A stretch of DNA of 64,000 bases, taken from Pedobacter sp. Leaf194 (lineage in GTDB: Bacteria; Bacteroidota; Bacteroidia; Sphingobacteriales; Sphingobacteriaceae). The stretch covers positions 744,416 to 808,415 of the forward strand of contig NZ_LMPU01000009.1 in the NCBI RefSeq assembly GCF_001423945.1. The letters run 5' to 3'. The position numbers and the translations under genes were made by a program. This document shows positions 43,947-53,188 of this stretch, one piece after another. Numbering within the stretch: position 1 is the stretch's first letter; each line of letters begins with the position of its first letter. The notes below the pieces were generated by a model. The model saw only the letters and a list, made by a program, of their open reading frames with translations. It searched no databases and was not told where the DNA came from.

Positions 43947-46900
43947 TTAAAATCTTAGTGATGCACCTAAAGTAAATTGCCTTGGTCGAGGATACCCCCC
44001 CGGATCAAAGCCGGTATATGATTCAGGATTTAAACCTTTGTACCTGGTTAGATAACCGACGTTCGTAGCGCTGGCAAAAACACTTAAACCTGTAGCACCA
44101 ATTTTCGACATTAAGTTTTTAGGCAAATCGTAACTCAAATAAATTTCACGCAGGGCGAGAAAATCGCCTTTGGTAATCATTGAAGTTACATCAGAAGCAT
44201 ATGCGCTACCTGTACCCACTGTCGCAGCACCCTGACGGATATAATTTTTCTGGCCAAAATCAGCATCGCCAAAAGAAAAACGCGCATACTTTTTATCTAC
44301 ATCTCCCGGTTTTTGCCAAATATCAGCACCTAAAGCCTCTACCGGCGCTCCTTCATTATAGGCCCTACCCTGGCCTAAAGACCGGGCGAGTGCGCCATCA
44401 GAAATTACATGCCCTAAAGCAAAATCCATGTTTACCCTCAACGAAAAGCTTTTATATGTAAATGTATTTTGCATGCCACCTGTTTTGTTAGGTGTTTTGT
44501 AACCTACAAAGACCATATCGCGGTTATCGATAATGTTATCATTATTTAAATCTGCAAACTTATAATCGCCTGCTTTTTTACCTACGGTCAGACCCGAGGC
44601 TGTTGCAATTTGATCTACTTTACCCCATGCAGCAGCTTCAGCATCTGTAGAAAATACTTTTTCAACTTTCCATGCATAATATCCAAAAGGTCTCTCACCC
44701 TCTGCATAACCTCCAACCTCAATTTCTTTTCCGGTGTTTGGGTCCACGACTACCCCACCACCCTGTCTGTTATTGACCCGGCCATTATTTGGTAAGCTGA
44801 TTACCTTTTGAGCATTGTAAGCAAATGAGAAATTTGCATTCCAGCTAAAGGCGCCAATACTTAAAACTTTTGCCTGTAGTTCAATCTCAATTCCTTTGTT
44901 TTGAATGGTCCCGTTGTTAAATGTTATACTCGAGAAAGGAGCTTCTGCTGGAAGCGGCTTGGAATCGATTCGATCTTTTGTTAATTTATCATAAAGGTCT
45001 ACGGTTAAATTGACTCTGTTTTTAAAAAACCCAGCTTCAACCGCCACATCAGTCGTTTGAGTGGTTTCCCAACGCAGATTAGGATTTGATAGATTAGCAC
45101 GTTGAATACCTGAATTCTGCGCATAAACTGCTGCTGTATAACTGCCATAAGTGTCGGTCAAATCAAGATCACTCGAGCCGGCCTGGCCCCAGCTTCCACG
45201 CAGTTTTAATGTACTGACAACATTTGGATTCCAGAATTTTTCCCTATGAATATTCCAGCCAACGGATGCTGATGGAAATAATGCAAATTTGTTTTCAGGT
45301 GCAAAGTTTGAGAAACCATCATTCCTCAATACGCCACTAAATAGATACTTGCTTTGATAATCATAACTTAACTGACCAAAAAAACTAGCTGATTTTGTCT
45401 GATTTAGGCGCGTTCCAAAGTTGGTAACATTAGTAACTGTAATACCGTTAACTGTTGTCACAGACGGCTCATTAATGGTCGTAATGTAGTCATTCGTTCC
45501 TCTTTGCGAACCAATATCAATTGAGTTACCATCATTTCTGGTGTAGTTGAAACCGGCTAATGCAGTAAAATGATGATCTTCTTTCAAAGTATAGTCATAC
45601 TGAATGATTTGATCGATCATTAGCTGGCGGGTCATGTTTACGCTTTCGGTTTTTAACCGTGTTGTCGCAAACTGAATTGGATCCGGAAAAGCCTTTCTCG
45701 AGAAAATGGACTTATCATCACTGACCAGATAAGAAACAGCAGGTCTGAAATGAAGACCTTTGATAATTGTCCAATCGGCGTCTAATCTTGAAACTATTCT
45801 TTCAGTTGAAGCTTTTGTATTATCGTACGCTAAAGTGTGGAAACGGTTCCTTGTTGTCAGATTCTCACCGGTAGTTGGTGACCCATCATCTTTAAAAATT
45901 CTGATTAAAGGTGTAATTCGTGTTGCACGAACCAAATCATTGGTATATGCCTCTACATAATTCGGCAATATATTTTGATAATTTAACATTGCGTTAATCT
46001 GTAAATTATCGCTTGCCTTAAAACCAAAGTTACCTAATGCACTGTAACGTTTATAGTTCGTTCCCACGAAAGTGCCGGCCTGGTTAATGTAGTTTAAGGA
46101 TACGTTATATGTTGCAACCTGGCTTCCGCCGTCAATTGCGAAATTATAATTGTTAGTCATGCCTGTATTCCATAGCTGATCCTGATAATTATTATCGGCA
46201 AATAAAAGCTTTGTACCAGGATTAATCGGGTCGTCCATTACCTGCCATCCTTTAGATAAAAGATTGTTAACATAATCCTGACCTTCAACGGCAACAATAT
46301 TATCATATAAAGCAGTCAGGTTTGTTGCGATTCCATACTGGCCTTTTGCAGTGTATACCTTGGTACCGGCAGAAAAGCCTCCATTATTCAAAAGGGTATT
46401 TTTATCTATCAAATCACTGGTATTCTTTGCAGTTGTTCTCGCCAAGGTCAGGTAATCCTTCGCGCTCAGATAGTCATACAAGCGAGCAGGCGTTTCCCAG
46501 TTTGTTCTGTAATTAAACGTAATATTTGCTTTTGAGCCAAATTTGCCACTTTTGGTTTTAATTACAATCACACCATTTGCCCCACGGGCGCCATAGATTG
46601 CAGTCGAAGCGGCATCTTTCATTACTTGTAAAGATTCAATGTCATCAGGATTTATATCTTTCATGGTTCTAAAAACCCCGTCAACAATAACAAGGGGACT
46701 GGAAGCATCTGAGCTCTGCACCGGATCACCACCAGAATTTCCAGTTCCGGTTCCATAAACATTGAGTTTCGAGCCACCGCGGATAATAATGTTTGTTCCT
46801 GCAGAACCGGGCTGTCCATTTGAAAGCGGGATGGATACGCCAGCAATCTTGCCTTGAATGGCTGCTATTGGACTTGCGTTAGCCGTATTGATGAGTTGCT

Positions 46901-47291
46901 TCGCATCTAATTTAGAAACCGCCGCTGTCGTTTTTTCCCTCGATTGTTGTACATAGCCAACAATTACAACATCCGTCAGTGATTGTGCATCTGAGTTAAG
47001 CTGTACGTTTTTTGTACCAGATTCCGTAACCTTTAGTTCTTGCTCGATATAACCAACATAACTAAAAATGAGGATTGAGTTTGCGGGAACTCTTAGCGTA
47101 TATTTTCCATCAACATCCGTTACCGCACCAATGGTCGTACCCTTCAATTTGACACTAACACCCGGCAGGGTTTCTTTTTTCAATGCATCCGAAACGACCC
47201 CCGATACCTGAAGGTCGTTTGTTTGCGCCATTCCCTGAAAGCCACAGAGGTTAATTGCAGCGGTAAGGAACAAAAATAAAATTTTTCTCAT
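43947..47291 (-). CDS. SusC/RagA family TonB-dependent transporter
   Basis: Outer-membrane receptor of 1114 residues: signal peptide (FLFLTAAINLCGFQGMAQ), CarboxypepD-regulatory-like domain (about 25-110, DALKKETLPGVSVKLKGT), TonB-box/plug (about 115-245, with VDGVFRTMKDINPDDIESL and YGARGANGVIVI), then the 22-strand barrel ending in the aromatic PRQFTLGASLRF. Complete. Imports the sugar captured by SusD. An operator copy (47308-47318) sits 17 bp before the ATG. Confidence 0.95.
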   Translation of the reverse strand: MRKILFLFLTAAINLCGFQGMAQTNDLQVSGVVSDALKKETLPGVSVKLKGTTIGAVTDVDGKYTLRVPANSILIFSYVGYIEQELKVTESGTKNVQLNSDAQSLTDVVIVGYVQQSREKTTAAVSKLDAKQLINTANASPIAAIQGKIAGVSIPLSNGQPGSAGTNIIIRGGSKLNVYGTGTGNSGGDPVQSSDASSPLVIVDGVFRTMKDINPDDIESLQVMKDAASTAIYGARGANGVIVIKTKSGKFGSKANITFNYRTNWETPARLYDYLSAKDYLTLARTTAKNTSDLIDKNTLLNNGGFSAGTKVYTAKGQYGIATNLTALYDNIVAVEGQDYVNNLLSKGWQVMDDPINPGTKLLFADNNYQDQLWNTGMTNNYNFAIDGGSQVATYNVSLNYINQAGTFVGTNYKRYSALGNFGFKASDNLQINAMLNYQNILPNYVEAYTNDLVRATRITPLIRIFKDDGSPTTGENLTTRNRFHTLAYDNTKASTERIVSRLDADWTIIKGLHFRPAVSYLVSDDKSIFSRKAFPDPIQFATTRLKTESVNMTRQLMIDQIIQYDYTLKEDHHFTALAGFNYTRNDGNSIDIGSQRGTNDYITTINEPSVTTVNGITVTNVTNFGTRLNQTKSASFFGQLSYDYQSKYLFSGVLRNDGFSNFAPENKFALFPSASVGWNIHREKFWNPNVVSTLKLRGSWGQAGSSDLDLTDTYGSYTAAVYAQNSGIQRANLSNPNLRWETTQTTDVAVEAGFFKNRVNLTVDLYDKLTKDRIDSKPLPAEAPFSSITFNNGTIQNKGIEIELQAKVLSIGAFSWNANFSFAYNAQKVISLPNNGRVNNRQGGGVVVDPNTGKEIEVGGYAEGERPFGYYAWKVEKVFSTDAEAAAWGKVDQIATASGLTVGKKAGDYKFADLNNDNIIDNRDMVFVGYKTPNKTGGMQNTFTYKSFSLRVNMDFALGHVISDGALARSLGQGRAYNEGAPVEALGADIWQKPGDVDKKYARFSFGDADFGQKNYIRQGAATVGTGSAYASDVTSMITKGDFLALREIYLSYDLPKNLMSKIGATGLSVFASATNVGYLTRYKGLNPESYTGFDPGGYPRPRQFTLGASLRF

Positions 47292-47307
47292 AGTTTTTAT
47301 TGTATTT

Positions 47308-47318
47308 ATGTACTACAT
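47308..47318. promoter_or_regulatory. GntR operator copy before susC
   Basis: ATGTACTACAT, a palindrome around a central base, 17 bp upstream of the susC ATG and inside the 64-bp gap after the sialidase gene. Same motif as at 48592, 49358, 49378 and 49423. Confidence 0.65.
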
Positions 47319-47355
47319 ATTGATTAGTGATATGTTTAACAGGCTGCTAAAGTTT

Positions 47356-48522
47356 TTAATTGTTTTTTAAATCGGAATATTTAATGGCTTTGAACACAAT
47401 TCCCTCGTAAGGTTTTGCATAACCAGCTTCGAAAAAGCAACCAATCGTATTTTTATCAATAATGGAAAGGTCTGAATAGGCTGAAGGCCCCCGATGTAAG
47501 ACCAGACTGTGATTCCAGGTTTTCCCGTCATTTACACTCATCCTCAAGGTGATGTTTATCCTGTTTTTGTTACTGGCAGGATTGCTAAAGAAAAGTGTTG
47601 GTTTATCTTTACCGAAAAAATAGCTTAACAAACTACCCTGGCAGATGGGCTCTATCAATGTGGTATCCACGTCTACATTGCTCCAGGTATCTCCACCGTC
47701 GATACTTGTAGCAGTATGTCTTGTTTTAATCGCACGGTCCCCATTTCTCATATTTAGCATTAGACGTCCGCCTGAAATCTCTGCAACAGTTGTCTCATTC
47801 ATTTTATCCTGTAGTGTATTGTTCCCCAATTTCCAGCTCTTGCCGTGATCGTCAGAATACATGATATGCGCAAAATTCTGATTGGTTGCAGACTCAATAT
47901 GGTTAATTGGAACTACCAGCCTACCAGCATACTTTCCTTTTACAATTTGCACGCCATGGCAGGGACCGGTCGCATACCAGGTCCATCCAGGCTTTTTTAC
48001 CTGAGCTGTAATTTCTGTTGGTTTCGACCAGCTTTTGCCATCATCAGAAGAGGAAAGTGTATAAACATGACGGCCATCTTTCGCAGAACCATCTACAATC
48101 TGCTTCTCATGATCTGTACCCAGATTCCAGGTAGAGATTAGCCAGATTTTACCGGTACTTTGATCTTGCAGGGGCACGGGATTGCCGCAGGTATTTGTTG
48201 AATCGCTCCAAACCAGGTTCATTTTGCTCCAGGTTTTACCCTTGTCTGATGATCGCTTTACCACCAAATCAATATCACCTGAATCGCCACAATTTACTCG
48301 CCTAGCTTCAGCAAACGCAAGTAAACTACCACTTCTGGTGTAAATTAAGGCCGGAATCCGAAAACAGGAGTAACCATCCTCTCCAGCTTTAAATATAAAA
48401 TTAAGACTGTCAGATTCAGAATAATTGGACGCAGATGCGCTAATAGATTTGCAAAATAAGATAAGCAAAAGAAAGCAAAGCACTCGGCGAATCTTCTTAA
48501 GACTTTCGTTAGAGGTATACAT
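47356..48522 (-). CDS. nanH: Exo-alpha-sialidase (neuraminidase)
   Basis: Glycoside hydrolase family 33-type sialidase of 388 residues. Signal peptide (VLCFLLLILFCKSISASA), FRIP motif at 54-57 with the first catalytic Arg, NCGDSGDIDLV giving the acid/base Asp, five Asp-box repeats (SSDKGKTW, SSDDGKSW, SDDHGKSW, SIDGGDTW, SVNDGKTW), and PSAYSDLSII with the catalytic Tyr. It releases terminal sialic acid from glycans in the periplasm or at the surface. First gene of the operon after the regulator, with an operator upstream. Confidence 0.93.
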   Translation of the reverse strand: MYTSNESLKKIRRVLCFLLLILFCKSISASASNYSESDSLNFIFKAGEDGYSCFRIPALIYTRSGSLLAFAEARRVNCGDSGDIDLVVKRSSDKGKTWSKMNLVWSDSTNTCGNPVPLQDQSTGKIWLISTWNLGTDHEKQIVDGSAKDGRHVYTLSSSDDGKSWSKPTEITAQVKKPGWTWYATGPCHGVQIVKGKYAGRLVVPINHIESATNQNFAHIMYSDDHGKSWKLGNNTLQDKMNETTVAEISGGRLMLNMRNGDRAIKTRHTATSIDGGDTWSNVDVDTTLIEPICQGSLLSYFFGKDKPTLFFSNPASNKNRINITLRMSVNDGKTWNHSLVLHRGPSAYSDLSIIDKNTIGCFFEAGYAKPYEGIVFKAIKYSDLKNN

Positions 48523-48570
48523 AGCTTAATGGTAATTTGGTTAGTGCAATCTTATTTGTATTGCATAAAA

Positions 48571-48604
48571 CAAATGTAATAATAAATAGTTATGTAGTAC
48601 ATAA
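48571..48604 (-). promoter_or_regulatory. Sialidase promoter and GntR operator
   Basis: On the minus strand TACATTTG (48571-48578 in plus coordinates) fits the TAnnTTTG -7 box. TTATGTAGTACATAA (48590-48604), a perfect 15-bp palindrome around a central base, starts about 12 bp upstream of it, overlapping the -33 position, as expected for a repressor. Confidence 0.65.
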
Positions 48605-48613
48605 AAAACAAAT

Positions 48614-49318
48614 TTATTTTTTTATGGCCTCTAAACGGTCAAAATGCGGTTTCAAGTGATCATACATTCCATTTCTAAAATCATCTTTAGTTCCTGACTT
48701 TAATATTTCGACCAAATCCAGGTGGGTTACTTTGCCAGAAACGAATTCGTTTTCGAGTTGAAGTACAAAACCGAATACTGGTAAAAGCATGTGTTGAAAA
48801 CGCTTTACGGTATCGTTTCCTGCCATTTCATAAAGTTTGCCGTGAAAGGCTATTTCATTAGCAATTCTGAAAATTTCTTTATTTTTTTTCTTTTCATTAT
48901 TTGCAATCATCTCAAGTTCGTGAATGCTTTGATCATTAAGGTTTAGGTATAAAACATCGGCAAGGCCCATTTCTAAAATTAAACGAAGTTCAAAGAGATC
49001 TTGAAGTGCATCAGCACTGATAATTAATGGATCCAGAACACGCTCAAAACCACCTAAAACATCCGGGCTGGATAAAATCATTCCCCGTTTTTTCTTCGTT
49101 TCCACCATACCTAGCATTCGCAGGCGGCTCAATGCTTCCCTTAACACGTTCCTGCTGACGCCCAATGCATCAGCAAGTTCTTGTTCCTTTGGTAGCGCAT
49201 CACCAGGCTTAAATGATTTCTTTTTAAAATAATCTCTTAACCGCATTTCTACCACATCAGCCATTGTATCTGATGAAATTTTGTCGAGATCCAAACTTAG
49301 ATCACCTATTATCGCCAT
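48614..49318 (-). CDS. GntR family regulator, FadR/FCD subfamily
   Basis: Regulator of 234 residues: N-terminal winged helix (about 18-80) with KEQELADALGVSRNVLREAL, then an all-helical FCD sensing domain (about 100-230) with LFELRLILEMGLAD and FHGKLYEMAGN; the FCD metal-binding His pattern (FHGKLYE, LKPHFDRL) is partly visible. Divergent from the esterase, upstream of the sialidase operon. FCD regulators usually repress and are released by an acid sugar; Neu5Ac is the likely effector here by context, as with NanR. The operator palindromes suggest autoregulation. Confidence 0.9.
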   Translation of the reverse strand: MAIIGDLSLDLDKISSDTMADVVEMRLRDYFKKKSFKPGDALPKEQELADALGVSRNVLREALSRLRMLGMVETKKKRGMILSSPDVLGGFERVLDPLIISADALQDLFELRLILEMGLADVLYLNLNDQSIHELEMIANNEKKKNKEIFRIANEIAFHGKLYEMAGNDTVKRFQHMLLPVFGFVLQLENEFVSGKVTHLDLVEILKSGTKDDFRNGMYDHLKPHFDRLEAIKK

Positions 49319-49340
49319 AAAAATAAATATTAGAAACCTT

Positions 49341-49368
49341 CAAATATAGTCGATTTTATGTAGTACAA
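49341..49368 (-). promoter_or_regulatory. gntR promoter overlapped by operator
   Basis: On the minus strand TTG (49366-49368), 17-nt spacer, TATATTTG (49341-49348) matches the Bacteroidota promoter. The operator ATGTAGTACAA (49358-49368) lies over the spacer and the TTG, so the regulator should repress itself. Confidence 0.65.
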
Positions 49369-49433
49369 GAATAAATAATGTAGTCCAAAAATACTTGAGT
49401 GTAAAGTATAAGCATAATTAATATGTACTACAT
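49358..49433. promoter_or_regulatory. Three GntR operator copies between regulator and esterase
   Basis: ATGTAGTACAA at 49358-49368, ATGTAGTCCAA at 49378-49388 (one more change) and ATATGTACTACATAT at 49421-49435, the last a perfect 15-bp palindrome. The first two are 20 bp apart, on the same helix face. Confidence 0.65.
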
Positions 49434-49472
49434 ATTTACAAAATAATTTTTATTTTTGTGAAAACCAAGTAT

Positions 49473-50390
49473 ATGAGAAAATTATTTCCTGCATTCATGC
49501 TAATGATAATTATGAGTCATGGTCTTTCCGCACAAACTGTAGTAAAGCTTTACAAGAAAGTTCCAAATTCGATTTCTTCTGATTTAGTTGAAAAAACAGA
49601 TACCTCCAAAAACGGAAGGATAACAACTAAAAATGTAACTGAACCTACGCTTACCGTTTTCCTGCCTGATAAAAATATTGCCAGCGGTGCGGCCGTGGTT
49701 ATTTGTCCGGGTGGAGGATATTCTTATTTAGTGATGAATAATGAAGGAACTGAAGTTGCCAAAGAATTTAATAAAAATGGAGTGGCAGCTTTTGTTCTAA
49801 AATACCGCCTTCCGAATGATATGATTATGAAAGACCGTTCTATTGGACCACTTCAGGATGCAGAACAAGCGATAAAAATGGTTAGGGAAAATGCAACAGC
49901 ATGGAATATTGATACCGCAAAAGTTGGGATCATGGGCTTTTCCGCAGGGGGGCATGTAGCTTCAACCGCATCAACGCATTATACGGATGTCGTGATTGAC
50001 AATCCAGCAAAAACGAACTTGCGTCCTGACTTTTCGCTTCTAATTTATCCGGTAGTTACCTTTCAGGACAGCATTTTACATAAAGGATCAAAAAAAGCAT
50101 TAATTGGAGATCAGGCAAGTCGTGAAAAATCCATGGCGTTCTCCAATGAGCTTTGGGTTAACAAAACCACACCACCCACTTTCCTGATTCACTGCACGGA
50201 TGATAAAGTTGTGCCCGTTGCCAATTCAATAAATTATTATCAGGCACTGAAGAGGAATGGTGTAAAAGCTGAAATGCATATTTATGCAACTGGAGGGCAT
50301 GGATTTGGAATGAATAACCCCTCGCCCAAAGATAAATGGATGGAGCAATGTTTGGCTTGGTTGACAGAAATGAAGATGATTAGTAAATGA
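49473..50390 (+). CDS. Secreted alpha/beta hydrolase (acetylesterase-like)
   Basis: Esterase of about 305 residues from the ATG at 49473; a GTG at 49458 is also in frame. Signal peptide (MRKLFPAFMLMIIMSHGLSAQ). Oxyanion motif VICPGGGYSYL, nucleophile GFSAGGH, Asp in HCTDDKVVP and His in GGHGFG: a complete BD-FAE/xylan-acetylesterase-like site. Placed divergent to the regulator with two or three operators, so it belongs to the sialic-acid regulon and may remove O-acetyl groups from sialic acids or host glycans (inferred). Confidence 0.88.
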   Translation: MRKLFPAFMLMIIMSHGLSAQTVVKLYKKVPNSISSDLVEKTDTSKNGRITTKNVTEPTLTVFLPDKNIASGAAVVICPGGGYSYLVMNNEGTEVAKEFNKNGVAAFVLKYRLPNDMIMKDRSIGPLQDAEQAIKMVRENATAWNIDTAKVGIMGFSAGGHVASTASTHYTDVVIDNPAKTNLRPDFSLLIYPVVTFQDSILHKGSKKALIGDQASREKSMAFSNELWVNKTTPPTFLIHCTDDKVVPVANSINYYQALKRNGVKAEMHIYATGGHGFGMNNPSPKDKWMEQCLAWLTEMKMISK

Positions 50391-51056
50391 AGGTGAAAGA
50401 GGCTATAATTTAACGGTTTTTTTGAAGCATGCAAGTATTAAAAATGGGTAACCCGGGTCCGTTTGCGCGTATGCATTTCAAAAAACGCCGGGTAAGAAAT
50501 CAAGCGGGTTAAAGAAATCAACCCAACTAAAAATTCTGTAAAGACTATAAGGCCAGAGCAATCTGGGTTGACAGGTTGAGCAAAGAAAAAACATCGGTTA
50601 ACTAGAAAAAACAAATTGTCGACTAAAATGACAAAGCTTGATTAAGAAATTTCTTTTGTGCAACCCTCAGATTCCCAATAGAAACAAACTGCTGTTAGCG
50701 AATCAAAAATTCATACTTTACCACCGGATTCTGTACTTCAGAAGTCTCCCTCTCAAACCACCCAATGGAAAACCTTAACTATGTCGACGATAATGCCCGA
50801 TTAAAAGCCGCATAAGAACTGATGATTTGCACTTTGATAGTCATTATTCACTAAAGCAGAAATCGCAAGAAATCTGAACTTAGAAAAACTATCTCGGAAA
50901 TAAAACGTATAATAAAGTACCGATGTTAAAAACCAGTAAATATCTTTTTCCCTCTGAGATTAAGGCAGGTCAGATGGCCAGCTATAAAAGGGTTAATCAT
51001 TTTATTTATTGCCTATCAGTAAAAACGCATTCGGGTATCTTGGTTACGGAAGATTT
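50391..51056. other. Intergenic region before glycosyltransferase operon
   Basis: About 660 bp with many stops in all frames. Nothing convincing apart from being the probable promoter region of the glycosyltransferase operon. Confidence 0.45.
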
Positions 51057-52169
51057 ATGATGAAAATTTTACTTGTGTGCGGCCCTGGCATCTCACTCAA
51101 AGAGCCATATGACAGCGGCATCGAAGCTTTTATAGTTTCCTTTGCAAATCAGCTTATTGAAAATGGTCACATTGTCGAGGTTCTTGCTGCAAAAGCGGGA
51201 GCTCACGCTAAATTCACACTGGTAAACCCCTTTGATGAAATAGATAAAGAAAGTGTACATGCAAAACAAGAGCTTATTGAACAACGGCAATTCGAAAATC
51301 TTGATTTAACAAGGTATGATATAATACACTATAACATGTTCTATCCGCATCTGCTGGAATCCGGAATGAAGTTTAAAATACCGTCATTTCTTACCTTACA
51401 CTCTCCGGCTGACGAAAAACGGATAGCTGCGTACAGAAAAATATCACAATCTAGCAATTTGATATTCATAGCCATATCGGACAGAGTCAAGCAGCAGTGG
51501 GACCAAGCACTTGATAAAGATGTTGCGCTGGTTTACAATGGCATTGACATGAATCGCTGGCCAATAACCAATGCGCAAGACCGCAGCTATTTGTTGTGGT
51601 CGGCACGAATAAACACCGAAAAAAATGTCGCTGCTGCAATTGCGCTCGCCCAGCACCTGCGATTGCCGCTGAAAATTGCGGGCAGAATTGTTGATAAAAA
51701 ATATTTTGAAATGGAGGTAAGGCCCCAACTCAATAGCGAGGTTCAATATATCGGTCACCTTACCCAGCTTGAACTAAGCGAGCTTGCAAGAGGAGCGCGG
51801 GCTTATCTTGCAACTGCGACCTGGCCGGAACCATTTGGCTTAGCAGCGCTGGAAATGTTGGCGACAGGCATACCAGTCATTGGCTTCAGTACTGCTGTTC
51901 CTCCGAATTGGAAACATCCAAGCGTTATGACAACTGAGTCAACCCGCTGGCAGGATTTAATTGAGCTCGTTGAGAAGAGTGATACTGTAGCGCCTGAACT
52001 TTGCAGAGCATTTGCATCGGATATGACTATTGAACTTATGACCTCATCCTACACTAAGATTTATCAAGAAACACTAATGAAAGATGGTACAAATAAAGAA
52101 AGCAAATTAAAGTGCGTAAGTAAACTAACTGTCCAAGAAGACGGCAACGATATTGAGTCCGGGGAATGA
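51057..52169 (+). CDS. Glycosyltransferase family 4 protein (paralogue A)
   Basis: GT-B-type transferase of about 370 residues from the ATG at 51057 (MMKILLVCGPG); a TTG at 51009 would add residues without similarity. N-terminal GPGISLKEPYDSGIEAF, middle LLWSARINTEKNV, C-terminal donor site EPFGLAALEMLATG with the usual E-x7-E. Overlaps the next gene by 4 bp (ATGA). Closest relative in the window is the gene at 53185. Transfers a sugar from a nucleotide donor, probably for surface polysaccharide; the sugar is not readable. Confidence 0.88.
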   Translation: MMKILLVCGPGISLKEPYDSGIEAFIVSFANQLIENGHIVEVLAAKAGAHAKFTLVNPFDEIDKESVHAKQELIEQRQFENLDLTRYDIIHYNMFYPHLLESGMKFKIPSFLTLHSPADEKRIAAYRKISQSSNLIFIAISDRVKQQWDQALDKDVALVYNGIDMNRWPITNAQDRSYLLWSARINTEKNVAAAIALAQHLRLPLKIAGRIVDKKYFEMEVRPQLNSEVQYIGHLTQLELSELARGARAYLATATWPEPFGLAALEMLATGIPVIGFSTAVPPNWKHPSVMTTESTRWQDLIELVEKSDTVAPELCRAFASDMTIELMTSSYTKIYQETLMKDGTNKESKLKCVSKLTVQEDGNDIESGE

Positions 52170-53188
52170 AAATTGCAGTTATAGCCAAAACAAGACTCCC
52201 GATAGCTGAGCCCTTCCGGGGCGGGCTTGAAGCGTTCACCCATTCCCTGTGTGAAGAATACCTGAAGCTCGGGCATCAGATCAATTTATTTGCCCACTCG
52301 GACAGTGATCCGGAACTAAACGTTAAGGGATTTTATGGCAATGAACATCGCGAGGACAGGTACTACGACATTTATGAGCATGATGAATACCTGTCGATTC
52401 TTAAAACTATTGAACAAAGCGACTTTGACATTGTGCACAACAATTCAACTCATGAACTGCCTGTTTTATGGGCAAAGTCCGCTACTATTCCGGTAGTAAC
52501 GACGATACATACGCCGCCAATAAGTAAATTGAAGGCCGCAGTAAAAATTTGCTCTGATGGTGCGAATATGCATTTCATTCTGCCCTCAAAATCTTTTCAG
52601 TCCATCTGGTTACCGTATACGGGCGATAATTCTTCAGTGATACATAATGGCGTGGATTTGTTAAAATGGCCTCTAGCCAGAATAAGCAGAGACTATTTAT
52701 TTTGGTTTGGAAGAATAGTTCATGATAAGGGTTTAGACATTGTAATGGATGCTGCCCGCGAGCTGGAGATACCCCTAAAATTTGCCGGCCCTCAGGATGA
52801 TAAAAAATATTTTCACGAGCAGATTAACCCGCGAATTGGTGAGCACGCGACATACCTGGGGCACCTTGACCAGGCAGGTTTACAAAAAAACATGAAGGGC
52901 GCCGCCGCGGTAGTATCTGGAGTCAGGTGGGAGGAGCCATTTGGTCTGACAAATATCGAGGCAATGTCTTCCGGCGTTCCAATAGCCGGGTTCAACAGGG
53001 GCGCTTTTTCTGAGTTAATTAATGCCGATAGCGGAACTGTTGCCAAACAAAATACTGTTCACTCGCTGGCTCTGGCAATTAAAGATGCTATTCCTCTGGA
53101 AAGCAAAAAAGTAAGGCACCGGGCAGAAACATTTTCATTGAACAAAATGGCGCTGGGCTATATAAAATATTTTGAGGAACTGCTATGA
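52166..53188 (+). CDS. Glycosyltransferase family 4 protein (paralogue B)
   Basis: GT-B transferase of 340 residues: AEPFRGGLEAFTHSLCEEY at the start, YLFWFGRIVHDKG, donor-site EEPFGLTNIEAMSSGVPI. Same architecture and recognisable common origin with both neighbours, but the most diverged of the three. Starts within the stop of gene A and ends within the start of gene C (4-bp overlaps), so translation is coupled. Cytoplasmic. Confidence 0.9.
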   Translation: MKIAVIAKTRLPIAEPFRGGLEAFTHSLCEEYLKLGHQINLFAHSDSDPELNVKGFYGNEHREDRYYDIYEHDEYLSILKTIEQSDFDIVHNNSTHELPVLWAKSATIPVVTTIHTPPISKLKAAVKICSDGANMHFILPSKSFQSIWLPYTGDNSSVIHNGVDLLKWPLARISRDYLFWFGRIVHDKGLDIVMDAARELEIPLKFAGPQDDKKYFHEQINPRIGEHATYLGHLDQAGLQKNMKGAAAVVSGVRWEEPFGLTNIEAMSSGVPIAGFNRGAFSELINADSGTVAKQNTVHSLALAIKDAIPLESKKVRHRAETFSLNKMALGYIKYFEELL

